DNA of 41,297 nt from JACNIZ01 sp964344765. Lineage in GTDB: Bacteria > Planctomycetota > UBA1135. The stretch covers positions 1-41,297 of the forward strand of contig CAYFOM010000040.1 in assembly GCA_964344765.1 (NCBI GenBank), written 5' to 3'. Each line of letters begins with the position of its first letter. Position 1 is the stretch's first letter. Below are positions 7,242-16,828 of this stretch, piece by piece. Both the position numbers and the translations under genes were made by a program. The notes under the pieces were generated by a model, which was not told the origin of the DNA, made no database searches, and saw only the letters and a program-made list of their open reading frames with translations.

Positions 7242-9500
7242 CTAAAGCCGGTCCACGACAATGCCCGGCTTTTGGCACAGCTCCAACAATGCCGGGCGCA
7301 TTGGTTCCAGCGCGGCTTTGCTCGCTGCCTTAATCATGATTTGGCGACGATAGCGTCCGCGAACGCGTTCGACTGGCGGCGCAGCCGGCCCAAGCAATTG
7401 GCAATGCGGTGCCGGGGTTTGGTTTATCATCGCCGCACCTTTTTGTGCCATGTCTTCAACCTTGTGCGCATCGCTAGCTTCGAAGGTAATTCGCAAAGAG
7501 TGACTGTATGGCGGATAGGAAAACAGCTTGCGTTCCTCTAACTCCTCCGCGGCGAAGCTGCGATAATCGTGCTGGGATGCATGGCGGATTGCTGGATGGT
7601 CGGGCATGAATGTCTGCACAATCACCATTCCGCCGCGATCACTGCGACCGGCGCGCCCGCTGACCTGCGAGATTAGGTTGAAGCAGCGCTCTGCAGCGCG
7701 GAAGTCGGGTTGATGCAGTGCTGTATCCGCGTTGAGGACGCCGACGACGGTTACCGTCGGAAAGTCCAGACCCTTGGCCACCATTTGCGTGCCCAGCAAA
7801 ACGTTGAGCTTGTCGCCGCTGAAATCTTCCAATACTTCTTCATATGACTCGCGCCGAATCATCGTATCGCGATCCATGCGCCCAATGCGCGCCGATGGCA
7901 ACATGCGCACCACCGATTCCTCCGCGCGTTCCGTACCGACGCCGACCAACTGCACCTTGCTGGCTTTACAAACCTGACATAAGTCCGGGGTTGCCGACTC
8001 AGCCATGCACATATGGCAAACCGCGCGGCGTCGCCATTTGTGATAAGTCACCGGAACATCGCAAGTCGGGCATTGCACCACCGAACCGCAAGCACGGCAA
8101 TGCCATGCCGGTGCGTAACCGCGGCGGTTCAAAAACAGAATGGCTTTTTCATCGCGCTCGATGGCACGTTGCATCGCAATGCGCAACGGCGACGACAACA
8201 CCAACCAATGACCGTGCTCGGGTTTTTCGTCGCGCAGGTCAACGAGTTGAATGGGCGGCAGGGTGCCGCCGGCAACCCGCTCCGGCAGTTCGAGTAATTT
8301 GAGCCCGTTGTCTTGATGAGCCGAGTGCCACGACTCCAAAGACGGCGTCGCCGAACCCAACACCGCAACCGCACCTTCCAGCCGCGCGCGTTCCAAAGCC
8401 ACATCGCGCGCGTGATAACGCGGAACTGATTCCTGCTTGAACGAGGTCTCGTGTTCTTCGTCGAGAATGATCAATCCCAAACGTTGCACCGGCGCAAACA
8501 ACGCCGACCGCGCGCCAACCACAATTTGAATACGACCGCTATAAATTGCCTTCCATTGATCATGACGTTCGGCGTCGGTCAAACCGCTGTGCAGCACTGC
8601 AACTTCACCAAAGCGCGCACGGAAGCGCGCAACCGTTTGCGGCGTCAACGAAATCTCCGGCACCAAAACAATGGCGCCGCGTCCTTGCTTCACGCACTCC
8701 TCCAACGCCCGCAAGTAAACCTCGGTCTTGCCGGATCCGGTGACGCCAAACAGTAAAAAACCCAACCCCGGTTGATACTGCTGAGCATGCACCAACTGAT
8801 CAACACAGTATTGCTGTTGCGAAGTCAACTGGTGCGGCGTATCGCGCTCGACCTCGCTGCCTGCAAACGGATCCAAATAATCCTGACGTCGCGAAAACCG
8901 CACCAAGCCCTTCTTGGCCAAAGTGTCGAGCGGCGATTTTGATAAGCCGGTGCGGTTCAAAAATTGACGGACGTCCACAGGTCCGCCGGCTTGCGCCAGA
9001 TAGGCCAGTGCTTTCTCTTGCTTGGGGTATCGCTTCGCCAGCGCTTCCAGACTCTTTTCGTCCAGCGCTTTTTCCTGGATCAGCTCAACCACCGGCACAG
9101 TGCGACGCGGCCGGTTTTTGCGCAGCGCCGCCGGCAGCATCGCCGCCAAAACGTTGCCCCATGAGCAATAGCAGTCATCGGCAATGGTTCGTGCCAAACG
9201 CAGCAACGCCGGTGTCAGCAGCGGCGATTCATCGAGCACGTCATAAACATTTCGAATGCGTGCTACAGGTACGTCCACCGGTGGATGCGGGTCGACCTTG
9301 ACGACGACGCCAACCATCGACCGCTGGCCGAACGGGACCTTGACGCGCATGCCCTCTTCAACCTCGCCCATCGACGTCGGCAGCGCGTAACTGAACTCGC
9401 GCCGCACAGGCGTGTTGAGCGCCACCCTTAAATAAGTGGCGGCTGCTGCTTCCGCTTCCGGCTCACCGAATAGCCAGCCGTTGCCTGAGGACGAGCTCAT
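7242..9500 (-). CDS. priA: primosomal protein N' (replication restart helicase PriA)
   Basis: PriA is a superfamily 2 DNA helicase that reloads the replisome at collapsed forks. The sequence shows the N-terminal DNA-binding domain (ALNTPVRREFSYALP), Walker A GVTGSGKTEVYLRAL, the DEEH box (LDEEHETSFKQ), motif III GSATPSLES, and the helicase C-lobe (LLGTQMVAKGLDFP, SQVSGRAGRSDRGG). It also has the eight-cysteine zinc-binding insert: CRAC, CPTC, CHMC and CQVC. I chose the ATG at 9500 (MSSSSGNGWLFGEPE), giving 752 residues, close to the usual size. An in-frame GTG at 9524 would add eight residues. It is divergent from the CobW-type gene with 68 bp between them. Confidence 0.95.
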   Translation of the reverse strand: MSSSSGNGWLFGEPEAEAAAATYLRVALNTPVRREFSYALPTSMGEVEEGMRVKVPFGQRSMVGVVVKVDPHPPVDVPVARIRNVYDVLDESPLLTPALLRLARTIADDCYCSWGNVLAAMLPAALRKNRPRRTVPVVELIQEKALDEKSLEALAKRYPKQEKALAYLAQAGGPVDVRQFLNRTGLSKSPLDTLAKKGLVRFSRRQDYLDPFAGSEVERDTPHQLTSQQQYCVDQLVHAQQYQPGLGFLLFGVTGSGKTEVYLRALEECVKQGRGAIVLVPEISLTPQTVARFRARFGEVAVLHSGLTDAERHDQWKAIYSGRIQIVVGARSALFAPVQRLGLIILDEEHETSFKQESVPRYHARDVALERARLEGAVAVLGSATPSLESWHSAHQDNGLKLLELPERVAGGTLPPIQLVDLRDEKPEHGHWLVLSSPLRIAMQRAIERDEKAILFLNRRGYAPAWHCRACGSVVQCPTCDVPVTYHKWRRRAVCHMCMAESATPDLCQVCKASKVQLVGVGTERAEESVVRMLPSARIGRMDRDTMIRRESYEEVLEDFSGDKLNVLLGTQMVAKGLDFPTVTVVGVLNADTALHQPDFRAAERCFNLISQVSGRAGRSDRGGMVIVQTFMPDHPAIRHASQHDYRSFAAEELEERKLFSYPPYSHSLRITFEASDAHKVEDMAQKGAAMINQTPAPHCQLLGPAAPPVERVRGRYRRQIMIKAASKAALEPMRPALLELCQKPGIVVDRL

Positions 9501-9568
9501 GGCGGCATTGTAGGAACCGGCCACGTCATAATGCCCGGCGACCCCTGGCGCTCCTGCCGACCCCGAAC

Positions 9569-10555
9569 ATGGCCACCGAAAACCAAGATGCCCGCACCCC
9601 GGTTACATTGCTGACCGGCTGGCTTGGCGCGGGCAAGACCACGCTGCTCAACCGCATCCTTGCCGACCCACAAGGCCATAAATTTGCGGTTCTGGTGAAT
9701 GAATTCGGGGACATCGGCGTCGACGATCGATTGGTCACCAAATCCAGCGAAGACTTGGTCGAGCTGAGTAACGGTTGCATTTGCTGCACGGTGCGCGGCG
9801 ACTTGGTCAAGACGTTGAAGAATTTGCGCAAGCGACGTCCACCGTTGTTCCGCCGCCGCGATTTCGATTGGGTACTGCTGGAAACCACCGGCATTGCCGA
9901 ACCCGCCCCGCTGCTACGCACCTTCCTGGTCGAAGACGACATATCGGTCGCCTACCGCGTCGAGTCGGTGGTCGGCATGGCCGATGCCCGCAATTTGGAA
10001 ACGGCGCTACAGGAAAACAGCGCGGTCGAACAACTGGCGTTGGCCGACCTGCTGATCCTCAACAAAACGGATTTGGTCTCTACTGAGAAGACGGTTGAGA
10101 CCCGCCAGAAGTTACACGGAATTAATCCGGCCGCGCCGGTGGTGGAAACTCAAAGCGCGCAGATCGACGTCGCCGAAATCCTGAAGGCGCGGACGCCGCG
10201 GGGATTAGAAGATTTACAACCGCGCGCCAAACGCGAAGGCACCCACGGTCATGGCGATATGAAGTCGGTCAGCCTGCGCTGCGAAAAGCCACTGGATGAA
10301 ATGAAGGTGCAGCTTTGGCTCAATGCCTGCGCCACGATGCTCGGCGGCAACCTGATCCGCTACAAAGGCTTTCTCGATCTCGCCGGCCGGCCGTGGCGCG
10401 GCATTTTGCAAGGCGTATACGAGTTGTACTCGGTGGAAGCCGGCGAGGAATGGAATGATGACGAGCCGCGAGTGACCGAACTCGTTTTCATCGGCCGCGA
10501 AATCGATGCCGAGTTTTTGCAACGCGGATTGAACGCCTGTTGGGCAGATCTTTAA
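9569..10555 (+). CDS. CobW/COG0523-family GTPase (metal chaperone-like)
   Basis: The protein has 328 residues. It carries a P-loop GTPase domain with Walker A GWLGAGKTT (residues 17-25), NEFGDIGVDD, the family-defining CICC metal-binding motif (C70-x-C72-C73 in NGCICCTVRGDL), ETTGIAEPAP and the guanine-specificity motif NKTDL. A CobW C-terminal domain follows from about 225 (HGDMKSVSLRCEKPLDEMKVQLWL). Members hand metals such as zinc or cobalt to client enzymes in the cytoplasm. A short His-containing stretch (THGHGD) precedes the C domain. No metal-regulated neighbour or zinc-box is visible, so the metal and client are unknown. Confidence 0.92.
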   Translation: MATENQDARTPVTLLTGWLGAGKTTLLNRILADPQGHKFAVLVNEFGDIGVDDRLVTKSSEDLVELSNGCICCTVRGDLVKTLKNLRKRRPPLFRRRDFDWVLLETTGIAEPAPLLRTFLVEDDISVAYRVESVVGMADARNLETALQENSAVEQLALADLLILNKTDLVSTEKTVETRQKLHGINPAAPVVETQSAQIDVAEILKARTPRGLEDLQPRAKREGTHGHGDMKSVSLRCEKPLDEMKVQLWLNACATMLGGNLIRYKGFLDLAGRPWRGILQGVYELYSVEAGEEWNDDEPRVTELVFIGREIDAEFLQRGLNACWADL

Positions 10556-10699
10556 TCGATCCCCCTGCAAGGTGCTCTAAGTCGGTCGGCAAAATTCCGC
10601 GACAAGGATTTTGTTGAATCACAAAAAACTTGGCACTCGATTTCAAAGAGTGGCTATCGGGGTGAGCGCTAGTCTGCTTGCAACAGTGAAACAGTAGCA

Positions 10700-12370
10700 A
10701 TGAAACTCCTCACGCGCACGTTCCAACTTTCCATTTTCCCTATTCTGTTCGCAACTTCCAGCCCAGCGCAAATGGCGGGCGGTGACGACTACGTGATCCA
10801 CGGCTGGGTCGGTCCGCAACAATCCAGCACCTTTGGTTGGGCGCTTGCCGACATCGGCGACGTCAACGGTGACGGCATTTCCGATCAAGTCGTCGGCGAC
10901 TGGGGTTGGGGCCCATCGCTATTTATCCAGGACGGGCAAGTGCTGTTGTACTCCGGCGCTGATGGCGCACTGTTGAAACGCTGGTTTGGTAGAAGCGATA
11001 GCGCATTCGGTTATTCGGTTGCGAATGCCGGCGATGTCAACGGCGACGGTATCAACGATGTCATCGTCGGTGCTCGTTTGGAAAATTCCGGTGGCGTCTA
11101 CCAGAGTGGGGCTGCATACGTTTACTCAGGCAGCGATGGCTCTGAACTGTACCGTTGGCCCGGCAAAAAACGTTATGGCTATTTAGGCCAAATTGTCGGC
11201 AACGCCGGCGATTTGGATGGCGATGGCTATAGCGATGTATTCGTCGGCTCACACGGTCACAGTTATGGCTCTATTGAAGAGGCCGGTGCCGTTTTCGTCT
11301 ACTCCGGGCGAACCGGCGATCGCATTTTTAGTTTTCGCGGCACCGACGACTTTGAACGAATGGGCGTTACAGCCGCAAACGCCGGCGACACCAACGGCGA
11401 CGGCATACCCGACTTGTTGATCACTTCGCACCTCGACACTCAATTCGGTCGCGTTCGGCTTTATTCCGGTGCGGATCAATCCCTGCTTCATGATTGGGTC
11501 GGCCCCACCGATGGCGACTTCGGTTACGCCGTTGCAGGTATCGGCGACGTCAACCAAGATGGTTATGCCGATGTTGCCATTAGCGACTTGGCTCATTCAT
11601 CCACCAAGGTTTACTCCGGCATCGATGGCAACAAACTCTATGAACTCGCCGTCCCTCAAGATTCAGAGGGATTCGGTTTTCGCATTTGCCCACTCGCCGA
11701 TTTCACTGCCGATGGCATCGCCGATTTCGCGGTCAGCGCACCCGGACCAAGCTATTTTTTTCCCCACGCTGTCGGCAAAGTGATGATTCATTCCGGCGCC
11801 GACGGAGCGCCATTTCGACTCATCCAATACGGCCAGCCCGGCGACAACTTCGGCGTTGCAATTTCCGGAGTTCCGGATGTCGATGGAAATAGTATGAGTG
11901 AAATCTTGGTTGGCGCGGACAGAGCAGGTGGCGTTGGATTCGGTAATCCAGGCAGGGTCCGACTCGTTGGCTTTGCCCCTTATCTGCAATCCTCCCACCA
12001 TCAAATTTCCAACGCTAACCCGGAAATGATCACTCTAAGTTTGGATTTTCCCACGGCTGCCGCCGACGCCGACTATAAGGTTCTAGCCTCGGCCAATGGA
12101 ATTGGGCCGACCCATTTAGGTACAGAAATTCCGCTCACCCAAGATGCGATGATGAACCGCAGTTGGCACGGCACTCATTCCAGCCATTCCGCCGCTCCGC
12201 TTCACGGCACCCTCGACGCCAACGGCAACGCCGAAATTGCCATCCAACATACCGCCGGCAATCTTCGTGGCTTAATCGGCCGCACTTTCTACCTAGCCGC
12301 GATTGCACTGGATGAAACGGGCATGCCGACGATCTCCTCGGTCGCCGTCCCCGTCACCATCACTCCATAA
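10700..12370 (+). CDS. secreted FG-GAP repeat (integrin alpha-like beta-propeller) protein
   Basis: The protein has 556 residues. A signal peptide (MKLLTRTFQLSIFPILFATS) is followed by about seven FG-GAP blades of some 50-60 residues. Each has a calcium-binding-type loop such as DIGDVNGDGISD, NAGDVNGDGIND, NAGDLDGDGYSD, NAGDTNGDGIPD and GIGDVNQDGYAD, followed by a SGADG-type strand. The last 120 residues or so form a different beta-rich module ending with AGNLRGLIGRTFYLAAIALD and a short strand. It resembles the C termini of the secreted proteins at 33678, 37310, 38789 and 40129. It is probably extracellular or surface-attached; its ligand is unknown. It converges on the small lipoprotein and rnd, sharing the terminator at 12389-12422. 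Confidence 0.88.
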   Translation: MKLLTRTFQLSIFPILFATSSPAQMAGGDDYVIHGWVGPQQSSTFGWALADIGDVNGDGISDQVVGDWGWGPSLFIQDGQVLLYSGADGALLKRWFGRSDSAFGYSVANAGDVNGDGINDVIVGARLENSGGVYQSGAAYVYSGSDGSELYRWPGKKRYGYLGQIVGNAGDLDGDGYSDVFVGSHGHSYGSIEEAGAVFVYSGRTGDRIFSFRGTDDFERMGVTAANAGDTNGDGIPDLLITSHLDTQFGRVRLYSGADQSLLHDWVGPTDGDFGYAVAGIGDVNQDGYADVAISDLAHSSTKVYSGIDGNKLYELAVPQDSEGFGFRICPLADFTADGIADFAVSAPGPSYFFPHAVGKVMIHSGADGAPFRLIQYGQPGDNFGVAISGVPDVDGNSMSEILVGADRAGGVGFGNPGRVRLVGFAPYLQSSHHQISNANPEMITLSLDFPTAAADADYKVLASANGIGPTHLGTEIPLTQDAMMNRSWHGTHSSHSAAPLHGTLDANGNAEIAIQHTAGNLRGLIGRTFYLAAIALDETGMPTISSVAVPVTITP

Positions 12371-12388
12371 ACCACGCCGCTGAAGCAC

Positions 12389-12422
12389 AAAAAAACCCGG
12401 CCCAAATCGGACCGGGTTTTTT
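12389..12422. terminator. bidirectional intrinsic terminator
   Basis: A run of A residues (12389-12395), the stem CCCGG (12396-12400) / CCGGG (12412-12416) and a run of T residues (12417-12422) form a symmetric terminator. It lies between the FG-GAP gene (+) and the small lipoprotein gene (-), and serves both. Confidence 0.85.
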
Positions 12423-12436
12423 CTATTTGAGGACGA

Positions 12437-12598
12437 TTACTTCTTCTCGTCCATGTAGTGAATCTTGTCGCCGTCGTGGTCGCGGTCGGATTCACGGCTG
12501 TAGTGGTCGTCGCAGTCATCGCAGTGGCCGTCACTTACGACGAAAATACAGCTAGGAGTAAACAGCAGAATCAGGGCGGCGGCGAGGAGTTTCTTCAT
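12437..12598 (-). CDS. small Asp/His/Cys-rich lipoprotein (53 aa)
   Basis: The ATG at 12598-12596 opens a 53-residue frame ending in TAA at 12439-12437. MKKLLAAALILLFTPSC is a textbook lipoprotein signal with lipobox TPS-C17. The mature part is about 36 residues and very rich in possible metal ligands: GHCDDCDDHYSRES, then DRDHDGDKIHY. It begins 4 bp after the rnd stop and is followed directly by the terminator, so it is probably cotranscribed with rnd. No function is recognised; periplasmic metal binding is a guess from composition. Confidence 0.75.
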   Translation of the reverse strand: MKKLLAAALILLFTPSCIFVVSDGHCDDCDDHYSRESDRDHDGDKIHYMDEKK

Positions 12599-12602
12599 CG
12601 GT

Positions 12603-13778
12603 CTATTTCGGTTCAGGGAGAGTGGCCAGCAGCTCGAGCAAAGATTCTTCCAAGTTCTGCCGCTGCCAGTCGTTCAGCGAAACCGTACGCAGCAAATCCT
12701 CGCGTGTGCGCGGCAAATGCTTAGAAATTTGCTCGAGGTGACGGCGGTGCATCAGCCGCTCACTCGGTAATCCCAGCTCATCGGCGGTATTTTTGCGCCA
12801 AGAGCGCAGCGCCTCGTAATTCTCGCGCTGAACCTTACGCCGACGTCTTTCAGCCGGATCCACCTTCGGCACCATCGGCCCTTCAATGGTTTTACCCACC
12901 GCCTTACCCAGCGCGGCCATCACCTGATCGCCGACCTTTTTGGCCTTGGGCCAGCCCATTCCTTTGCGGGTCGCCAGTCCGCGCATGTCGGCTGGCGGGC
13001 TTTTCGCCAAATCGATCAGCGTTTCGTTGGCCAGCACGCGGAACGTCGGCTTGTCGATGCGCTCGGCAGTCAGCTCGCGCCATTTGAACAGCTCACGCAG
13101 CCGCGCTTTGGCTTCGCCGTTTAGCCCGCGCGCCTGCTTCATTTTCTTCCAACCGTCCAAATTCATCTTGCGCGGCTCAAGCACCTCGGTCTCGAGACGC
13201 TGGAATTCGCCGGTCGCCATCTCTAACAAATTGCGCTCGACCAATTCGCCGTGCAAACGCTGATACAGGTCCGGTAAAAAGTGCGTATCCGTCCGCGCAT
13301 ACTCAATTTGCGATTCGCTCAGCGGACGACGTCCCCAATCGGATCGCTGCTCTTTCTTCGACACTTTGATGTCGTAATTTTCCTCGAGCAAGTGCGCTAA
13401 ACCGGTGCGCTGATAATTCAGCAAAGTCATCGAAACCTGAGTATCGAACAACCCGCGAACTTCAGCCCCTAGATCCTGCTTCAGCAACTTCAGGTCGTAC
13501 TCGGCGGCGTGGAAAATCTTGACCACATCCGGATTGGCGAGCAGCGGATTCAACGCCTTCAGGTCTTCGCCCAGCGCTAACGGATCGACGATGAAGTCTT
13601 CCCCGTCGGCCGTAACTTGCAGCAAACACAGGCGATCGCGATAGGCGAAAAAGGAATTGGATTCGGAGTCGACGCCCAATACATCCAACTCATTCCATTG
13701 CTCTACACAATGGAAGAATGCCTCGGGCGTATCGATAAGCCGCGCCTTCGGCCAGCGCTTTGAGTCGGCTAGGGTCAC
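12603..13778 (-). CDS. rnd: ribonuclease D
   Basis: RNase D is a 3'-5' exoribonuclease that trims tRNA and other structured RNA ends. The 391 residues show the DEDDy nuclease domain: Asp and Glu in LGVDSESNSF, Asp in FHAAEYDLKLL, and Tyr and Asp in IEYARTDTHFLPDLY. An HRDC domain follows (LRELFKWRELTAERIDKPTFRVLANETL) and then a basic C-terminal extension. The start is the GTG at 13778-13776, because an in-frame TGA lies just upstream and no ATG is suitably placed. It is followed by the small lipoprotein gene after 4 bp. Confidence 0.93.
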   Translation of the reverse strand: MTLADSKRWPKARLIDTPEAFFHCVEQWNELDVLGVDSESNSFFAYRDRLCLLQVTADGEDFIVDPLALGEDLKALNPLLANPDVVKIFHAAEYDLKLLKQDLGAEVRGLFDTQVSMTLLNYQRTGLAHLLEENYDIKVSKKEQRSDWGRRPLSESQIEYARTDTHFLPDLYQRLHGELVERNLLEMATGEFQRLETEVLEPRKMNLDGWKKMKQARGLNGEAKARLRELFKWRELTAERIDKPTFRVLANETLIDLAKSPPADMRGLATRKGMGWPKAKKVGDQVMAALGKAVGKTIEGPMVPKVDPAERRRRKVQRENYEALRSWRKNTADELGLPSERLMHRRHLEQISKHLPRTREDLLRTVSLNDWQRQNLEESLLELLATLPEPK

Positions 13779-13830
13779 AGGGGGGCATCATAGGGCAACG
13801 ATGCCCCCTTCTACAGCCGACCCTACTTCT

Positions 13831-15660
13831 TTATTTCAGGAAGATGTAGCAAGGAGTGGCGTAAGCCGACTTCCACGCGTTGTCGTATTCCAACTCGGTG
13901 CGGTACCAGGATGTGCCGTCGGTCGGAATGGTGGTCGGCGTGTTGAGCACGCCAGAGCCCGTTACGTTGGTGTATTCAGCCAGCAAAACCTCAGCCGAAT
14001 CGCCGACGGTGCCTTGGTAAACACGCACGGTCGCGACCTCGGTGCCGGTGTTGTAGTACGAGTCCAGCGTGACCGGGTAGTTCGGCGGAATCTGCGACGC
14101 GTTGACCTGGAAGATGTCACCCATGATCAATTCGCGGCCGGCGTTGTCGCGCAGGTTGTTGTACAGGAATGGACCGTTTGACAAGTAGGTCTTGCCCGAC
14201 TTCAGCGCCGTCAGCACGTTGGCGTCGTTGAGCGCGCCGGTGACGTAAGTGTGGTTGGCACCGAACTCAACGGCTTCGTCGTGAGTATCCGAACCGGAGA
14301 ACGGGTAAGTGATCTTGCCTTCCAGCAAGCGCTTGGTCCACCACTGCATGTGGGCGGGCGACGCTTTGCCGGTGGTCACATCGTGGTTCCAAACCTCGGT
14401 GCCGGTGGTCATGTTGACCTCCATGCCCTCGAACAGATCCACCGAGTTGAACGAAATGGTGTCGCCGCCCGGGTGGTTGGCGATGGCAAAGCCACCTTCG
14501 GCCACGGTTTCGCCAACGTTGACGTCCTGGTTTTTGATCGGGCCGTCGCAGTTGCCGAGGAAGTAATCCTGGCCGCCCGGCTTATCCGAGGTAATGCCGT
14601 GGCCACCCATGTGGGAAATGCCGCGACTCCAGTGACCGCCGAGGAAGCAAGTGGTGTCGAAAATGTCCGAACCCCACTGCGGGCCGTGTTCTTTGTTGGT
14701 CATTTCCAAACCCAACAACACGACAAAGTCGGCCTGGTCCAGCGAGCTGGCTTCGGCGTCGACCAACGCAAACTCGTTGTCGCCTTGGATGCAGTACGAG
14801 TGAGTGGTGGTGCTAAACCAGTCGTAACCCAAACCGAGGAATTGGTTGCGCAGCTGCTCGTTGGTGAACGAACCTGTAATGTTGAAGCTTTCGGCGCCAC
14901 AGCTCGGGCAGCCGGCGATGGCTTGATCGCGGCAGTTGTGCACGTGCAAGTCGCCGGTGAAGAAACCACCGGGCATGCGCGAGGTGCCATAGCGAGCAAT
15001 CCACTCGGCGGGCGGGCCGAGGTACGGCGGAAGTAGCTCCACCGCGTGGCTGTGGGTGATGGTCTTCACTTCGCCGGAGGCGTCGGTGTAGTGAAGGTTG
15101 ACGTCCATGATTGCTTCATCGCCGGGTTCGGCGTTGAGCGGGAACAAGGTGCTCAGCGGGACGTCGAAAGTCAGGTTGCGCGCTTGCGGCAGACCGGCGT
15201 CGCGGATGCGCGAAATCTTCTGCTCGATGGCGGCGGCGAGGTCGGCTTGTTGCGCCGGGTTCAGCTCGGGCACCTGATCAGCAGGGATGAACATGCGATC
15301 CGACCGGCGGTGGCTGATGTCCATCGGCAGCTGCTCCAGCAGCATGTGCACATCGAGCATTTCGCCGGAGTCGCCAAGCAGACGTTCGGCGGACAGTTGG
15401 ATGAACGCCAGTTGACGCCCGTCGACCGTGCGCACGTCAAGGCTTTGCAAGTGGATAGCGCCGTCACCACCGTTGTAGGCCTGAACCTGCATCGGCACGG
15501 TGTGCTCGAGTTCGCGGACGTGGCCCATCAGGCCGAACGGCAAAATGTGAACCGGGCCTTCGCCGAGTTTGGTTTCGGGCGAGCCGGCGTCGAGTGGTGC
15601 CAAGGCCAGTCCACCGGCAATCGCACCAATTCCTAGAAGAATGAGGGAGGGGAGTCGCAT
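13831..15660 (-). CDS. secreted CehA/McbA-type PHP-fold metallohydrolase
   Basis: The protein has 609 residues with an N-terminal signal or anchor (MRLPSLILLGIGAIAGGLAL). About 210 residues of beta-rich sequence precede a PHP-like metallohydrolase domain. The domain opens with FTGDLHVHNCRD (about residue 235), the first metal-binding element, and continues with WFSTTTHSYC, LLGLEMTNKEHG, FAIANHPGGD and SGSDTHDEAVEFG near 453. The metal ligands of this fold are the His and Asp residues in these elements. Family members hydrolyse phosphoester or carbamate-type bonds; the substrate is not predictable here. There are also Cys pairs (GCPSCG) next to the first metal motif. The gene is divergent from a histidine kinase with only 23 bp between starts, so their promoters must overlap each other or the coding regions. 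Confidence 0.75.
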   Translation of the reverse strand: MRLPSLILLGIGAIAGGLALAPLDAGSPETKLGEGPVHILPFGLMGHVRELEHTVPMQVQAYNGGDGAIHLQSLDVRTVDGRQLAFIQLSAERLLGDSGEMLDVHMLLEQLPMDISHRRSDRMFIPADQVPELNPAQQADLAAAIEQKISRIRDAGLPQARNLTFDVPLSTLFPLNAEPGDEAIMDVNLHYTDASGEVKTITHSHAVELLPPYLGPPAEWIARYGTSRMPGGFFTGDLHVHNCRDQAIAGCPSCGAESFNITGSFTNEQLRNQFLGLGYDWFSTTTHSYCIQGDNEFALVDAEASSLDQADFVVLLGLEMTNKEHGPQWGSDIFDTTCFLGGHWSRGISHMGGHGITSDKPGGQDYFLGNCDGPIKNQDVNVGETVAEGGFAIANHPGGDTISFNSVDLFEGMEVNMTTGTEVWNHDVTTGKASPAHMQWWTKRLLEGKITYPFSGSDTHDEAVEFGANHTYVTGALNDANVLTALKSGKTYLSNGPFLYNNLRDNAGRELIMGDIFQVNASQIPPNYPVTLDSYYNTGTEVATVRVYQGTVGDSAEVLLAEYTNVTGSGVLNTPTTIPTDGTSWYRTELEYDNAWKSAYATPCYIFLK

Positions 15661-15683
15661 GCGTCTTTATTCTGCCATAGAAA

Positions 15684-16784
15684 ATGAAGTCGCGTCTGCC
15701 CTTCTGGACCGCCTTGTTGGCGGCGTTGTTCATCTTGCAGGGGATGTGGTGGAGTTTGCTATTGTGGCGTAACTCCGATACCGAGCGGGAGATCCAGCTG
15801 CGAGTGCTGCAAGAACGCCTGAAACGCGCGGAATTGACCCTGGAATATCGCATGGAGGGCGCCCCCACCGCCAGCGCCGACGACATCCGCCGCGAGGCTT
15901 GGGGTGTGATGCGACCACAATTTCCAGGCATTGTTTTAGTGCCGCCGGCGGGATTGCAGATCAGCGCCAAGGCGATTGACGAGCTAAATTCCGAGCAAAA
16001 TGGCCAGCGCACCATGGTGATTGGCGAGGCGTCGGCGTTTTTGGTGGTGGTTGTGCTGGGTTTGGGCTTGCTGATCCGCACCTACCGGCGCGAGGCGTTT
16101 TTGGCGTTGCAGCAAAGCAATTTCCTACACGCGGTGACCCACGAATTCCGTTCGCCGCTGCAATCGCTGCAGCTAACGCTGGAAACGCTGATCCGCCGCC
16201 CCAATCCTCAGCGCGCGCGTGGATACGCCGACAACATGCTGGAAGACATCGCGCGGCTGGACAGCTTGGTCGACAACGTACTCGCTGTAGGTCGTCTGGA
16301 AGCTGAGCCGTTCCGCGCCCATACGCAAATTGTCGAAATGAAGCCGGCGATCGAAGCGGTGGTGGATCGCTTCAGCCTCGCTCACCCAACCGAGGCCGAG
16401 CGCATCGAAATGGAGCTCGTTGAAGAATTGCTCGGTGAAGCCGACCCGACCACGTTGGAACCGGTGGTGCGCAACCTGCTGGAAAACGCGCTGAAGTACG
16501 GCGAGGGTAAACCGGTTTCGCTGCGGCTGGACCAAGATTCCGGTTACGTCCGCCTGACGGTGCGCGATTCCGGCCGCGGCCTCAAAGCCGACGAACTCCC
16601 CCACCTGTTCAACCGCTTCTGGCGCGCCGGCGACGAACGCGTGCGCACCGCTCCGGGAACTGGTCTTGGCCTTTTCCTCACCCGCGAGCTGCTCAAAGCC
16701 CAAGGCGCTTCGATCACAGCTCATTCCGACGGCCCCGGCAAGGGCTCGTCCTTCCGCGTGATGTGGCCGATGGCTTCCGGCTAA
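15684..16784 (+). CDS. membrane sensor histidine kinase
   Basis: The protein has 366 residues. Transmembrane segments lie at about 6-28 and 111-132, enclosing a periplasmic sensor loop of about 80 residues with no recognised fold. The dimerisation/phosphoacceptor helix follows with H153 in the motif AVTHEFRSPLQSL. The catalytic ATPase domain has the N box VVRNLLENALKYGE, G1 VRDSGRGL, F box LPHLFNRFW and G2 APGTGLGLFLTREL. It autophosphorylates on H153 and passes the phosphate to the regulator encoded 44 bp downstream. It is divergent from the CehA/McbA-type gene, which may be a target. Confidence 0.93.
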   Translation: MKSRLPFWTALLAALFILQGMWWSLLLWRNSDTEREIQLRVLQERLKRAELTLEYRMEGAPTASADDIRREAWGVMRPQFPGIVLVPPAGLQISAKAIDELNSEQNGQRTMVIGEASAFLVVVVLGLGLLIRTYRREAFLALQQSNFLHAVTHEFRSPLQSLQLTLETLIRRPNPQRARGYADNMLEDIARLDSLVDNVLAVGRLEAEPFRAHTQIVEMKPAIEAVVDRFSLAHPTEAERIEMELVEELLGEADPTTLEPVVRNLLENALKYGEGKPVSLRLDQDSGYVRLTVRDSGRGLKADELPHLFNRFWRAGDERVRTAPGTGLGLFLTRELLKAQGASITAHSDGPGKGSSFRVMWPMASG

Positions 16785-16828
16785 TTCGATTCATTTCCGC
16801 GGTGGCGGCGAAAGCGTAAAATCAAACC

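Noticed and set aside
10630..10645. A sigma-54-like site (TTGGCAC then TTTCA) before the FG-GAP gene
   Set aside because: The -24 half is perfect but the -12 GC is missing (TTCA instead of TTGC), so the match is not convincing.
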